Positions 63,202 through 64,000 of a stretch of DNA of 64,000 nucleotides are shown piece after piece (positions within the stretch are counted from its first letter, which is position 1; every line of letters starts with the position of its first letter). Below the pieces are notes generated by a model. The model searched no databases, was not told where the DNA came from, and saw only the letters and a list, made by a program, of their open reading frames with translations. Made by a program: the position numbers and the translations under genes. The stretch comes from Thunnus maccoyii (lineage: Eukaryota > Chordata > Actinopteri > Scombriformes > Scombridae): positions 3,499,155 to 3,563,154 of the forward strand of contig NC_056544.1 of assembly GCF_910596095.1 (NCBI RefSeq). Direction: 5' to 3'.

Positions 63202-63242
<41 letters not shown>
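63202..63242. repeat. (AC)n microsatellite in the mrpl37 3' UTR
   Basis: About 20 units, 19 bp beyond the stop codon on the minus strand, so it would be transcribed as UG repeats. Confidence 0.9.
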
Positions 63243-63247
<5 letters not shown>

Positions 63248-63260
63248 GAGGTATGTAGTC

Positions 63261-63680
63261 CTACACAGCTCCGTGTAGGTACAGGGCCAGGAACCTGCTG
63301 AATGTCTCAGGTTTGTATCCTGTCAGACCAGCTGGTACCTGCAGGGAGACACACAGCAGCCAATCAGAATCACTTAACTGTTGACCTCTGCACCTCTTCT
63401 TACCCCGTGCAACCAGACATTATCGTAAGAACACAATGTCATGCAAAAATGTAATTATTGAAATGTTGGTGATGGAATCAACTGCTTCATGTCCTAAACT
63501 GTCACATGACAAGATCATGTGACAGCCACAAACTGACACACAATCAATCTTGTTGAGAGAACATGGCTGTAAAAAAAACAGCAGGTTTGGGAGTGATTGT
63601 CATACCTTCACTTGCTTCTTCTTGATGAGTGGTCGGACTTTTGCAAAATCATAGAGTTCAACGTCTTCTTCCAGCCACAA
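63261..63680 (-). CDS. mrpl37: C-terminal exons of mitochondrial ribosomal protein L37 (partial)
   Basis: Two exons, 63680-63606 and 63338-63261, join in phase 0 and give 50 residues before the TAG. The frame begins LWLEEDVELYDFAKV, continues PLIKKKQVKV and ends GYKPETFSRFLALYLHGAV. This resembles the C-terminus of MRPL37 as I remember it, and human MRPL37 lies close to ACOT11 on 1p32.3. The protein is a large-subunit mitoribosome component. Upstream exons must lie beyond the right edge; 63700-64000 shows no clear further exon. The family call rests on a short stretch and on synteny. Confidence 0.65.
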
Positions 63681-64000
63681 CTGCAAATGATCAAAAAAGT
63701 AATGAGAAAGAGAAACAGCGAACCTGCTCCAACATCATGATTTTTTGCTTTATTGCTTAATGAAATTATTTTGACAGACAACTGTTGATGAGCTAGTTTT
63801 GAGGACAAGATTCTTTGCATAACGTTTGTATTTAGGTTACAGTATTTAGCCCTGAATCAAGGCCAGGTCACACCAATGCTAAATCTTTTGGTAAATTCAA
63901 TTTGATTTCAAAGGAATCTGCATGAAAGTAAATCCACACAGTTTTTTTCCACTTCAAGTCCGACTTTGGTTCACTTTAACAGGCGAACTTGAAGCGTTGA

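Overview
This is vertebrate nuclear DNA, most likely from a percomorph-type teleost. The genes have many short coding exons with GT-AG introns. The spaces between exons carry long GT/AC microsatellites, small inverted-repeat DNA elements and decayed LINEs. I joined exons by splice-site phase and protein similarity recalled from memory. Four genes assemble to complete open frames whose exon lengths sum to a multiple of three; a fifth enters from the right edge.

Layout from left to right: (1) cdc14a, plus strand, coding 1623-18230, 14 coding exons, about 485 aa, a dual-specificity phosphatase. (2) dnai4 (wdr78), minus strand, coding 30115-21007, 17 coding exons, 784 aa, an axonemal dynein intermediate-chain-like WD-repeat protein. 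It converges tail-to-tail on cdc14a near 20,045. (3) fam151a, plus strand, 33306-43793, 13 exons, 609 aa, a menorin-family membrane protein that diverges from dnai4. (4) acot11, minus strand, 57883-45842, 16 coding exons, 614 aa, an acyl-CoA thioesterase with two hotdog domains and a START domain, converging on fam151a. (5) The last two coding exons of a gene I read as mrpl37 (mitochondrial ribosomal protein L37), minus strand, 63680-63261, continuing beyond the window.

The human counterparts all lie on 1p (CDC14A, DNAI4, FAM151A, ACOT11, MRPL37), so this looks like one conserved syntenic block. The genes form no operon or common pathway. CDC14A and DNAI4 both have ciliary roles, and FAM151A and ACOT11 are neighbours in human too.

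The rest is repeats: at least three related hAT-like MITE copies (two with 8-bp target duplications) plus a partial one, several other short families present twice or more, a LINE reverse-transcriptase fossil, an L1-type ORF2 tail, a Tc1 transposase scrap and many dinucleotide arrays. I found no tRNA, rRNA, CRISPR array, prokaryotic-type system or intact autonomous transposon. I did not find a convincing new system. The most interesting items are GT arrays sitting directly on cdc14a splice acceptors, a consensus RFX X-box overlapped by an upstream ORF at the dnai4 start, decay of the second fam151a domain, and a lost acidic residue in the second acot11 hotdog domain.
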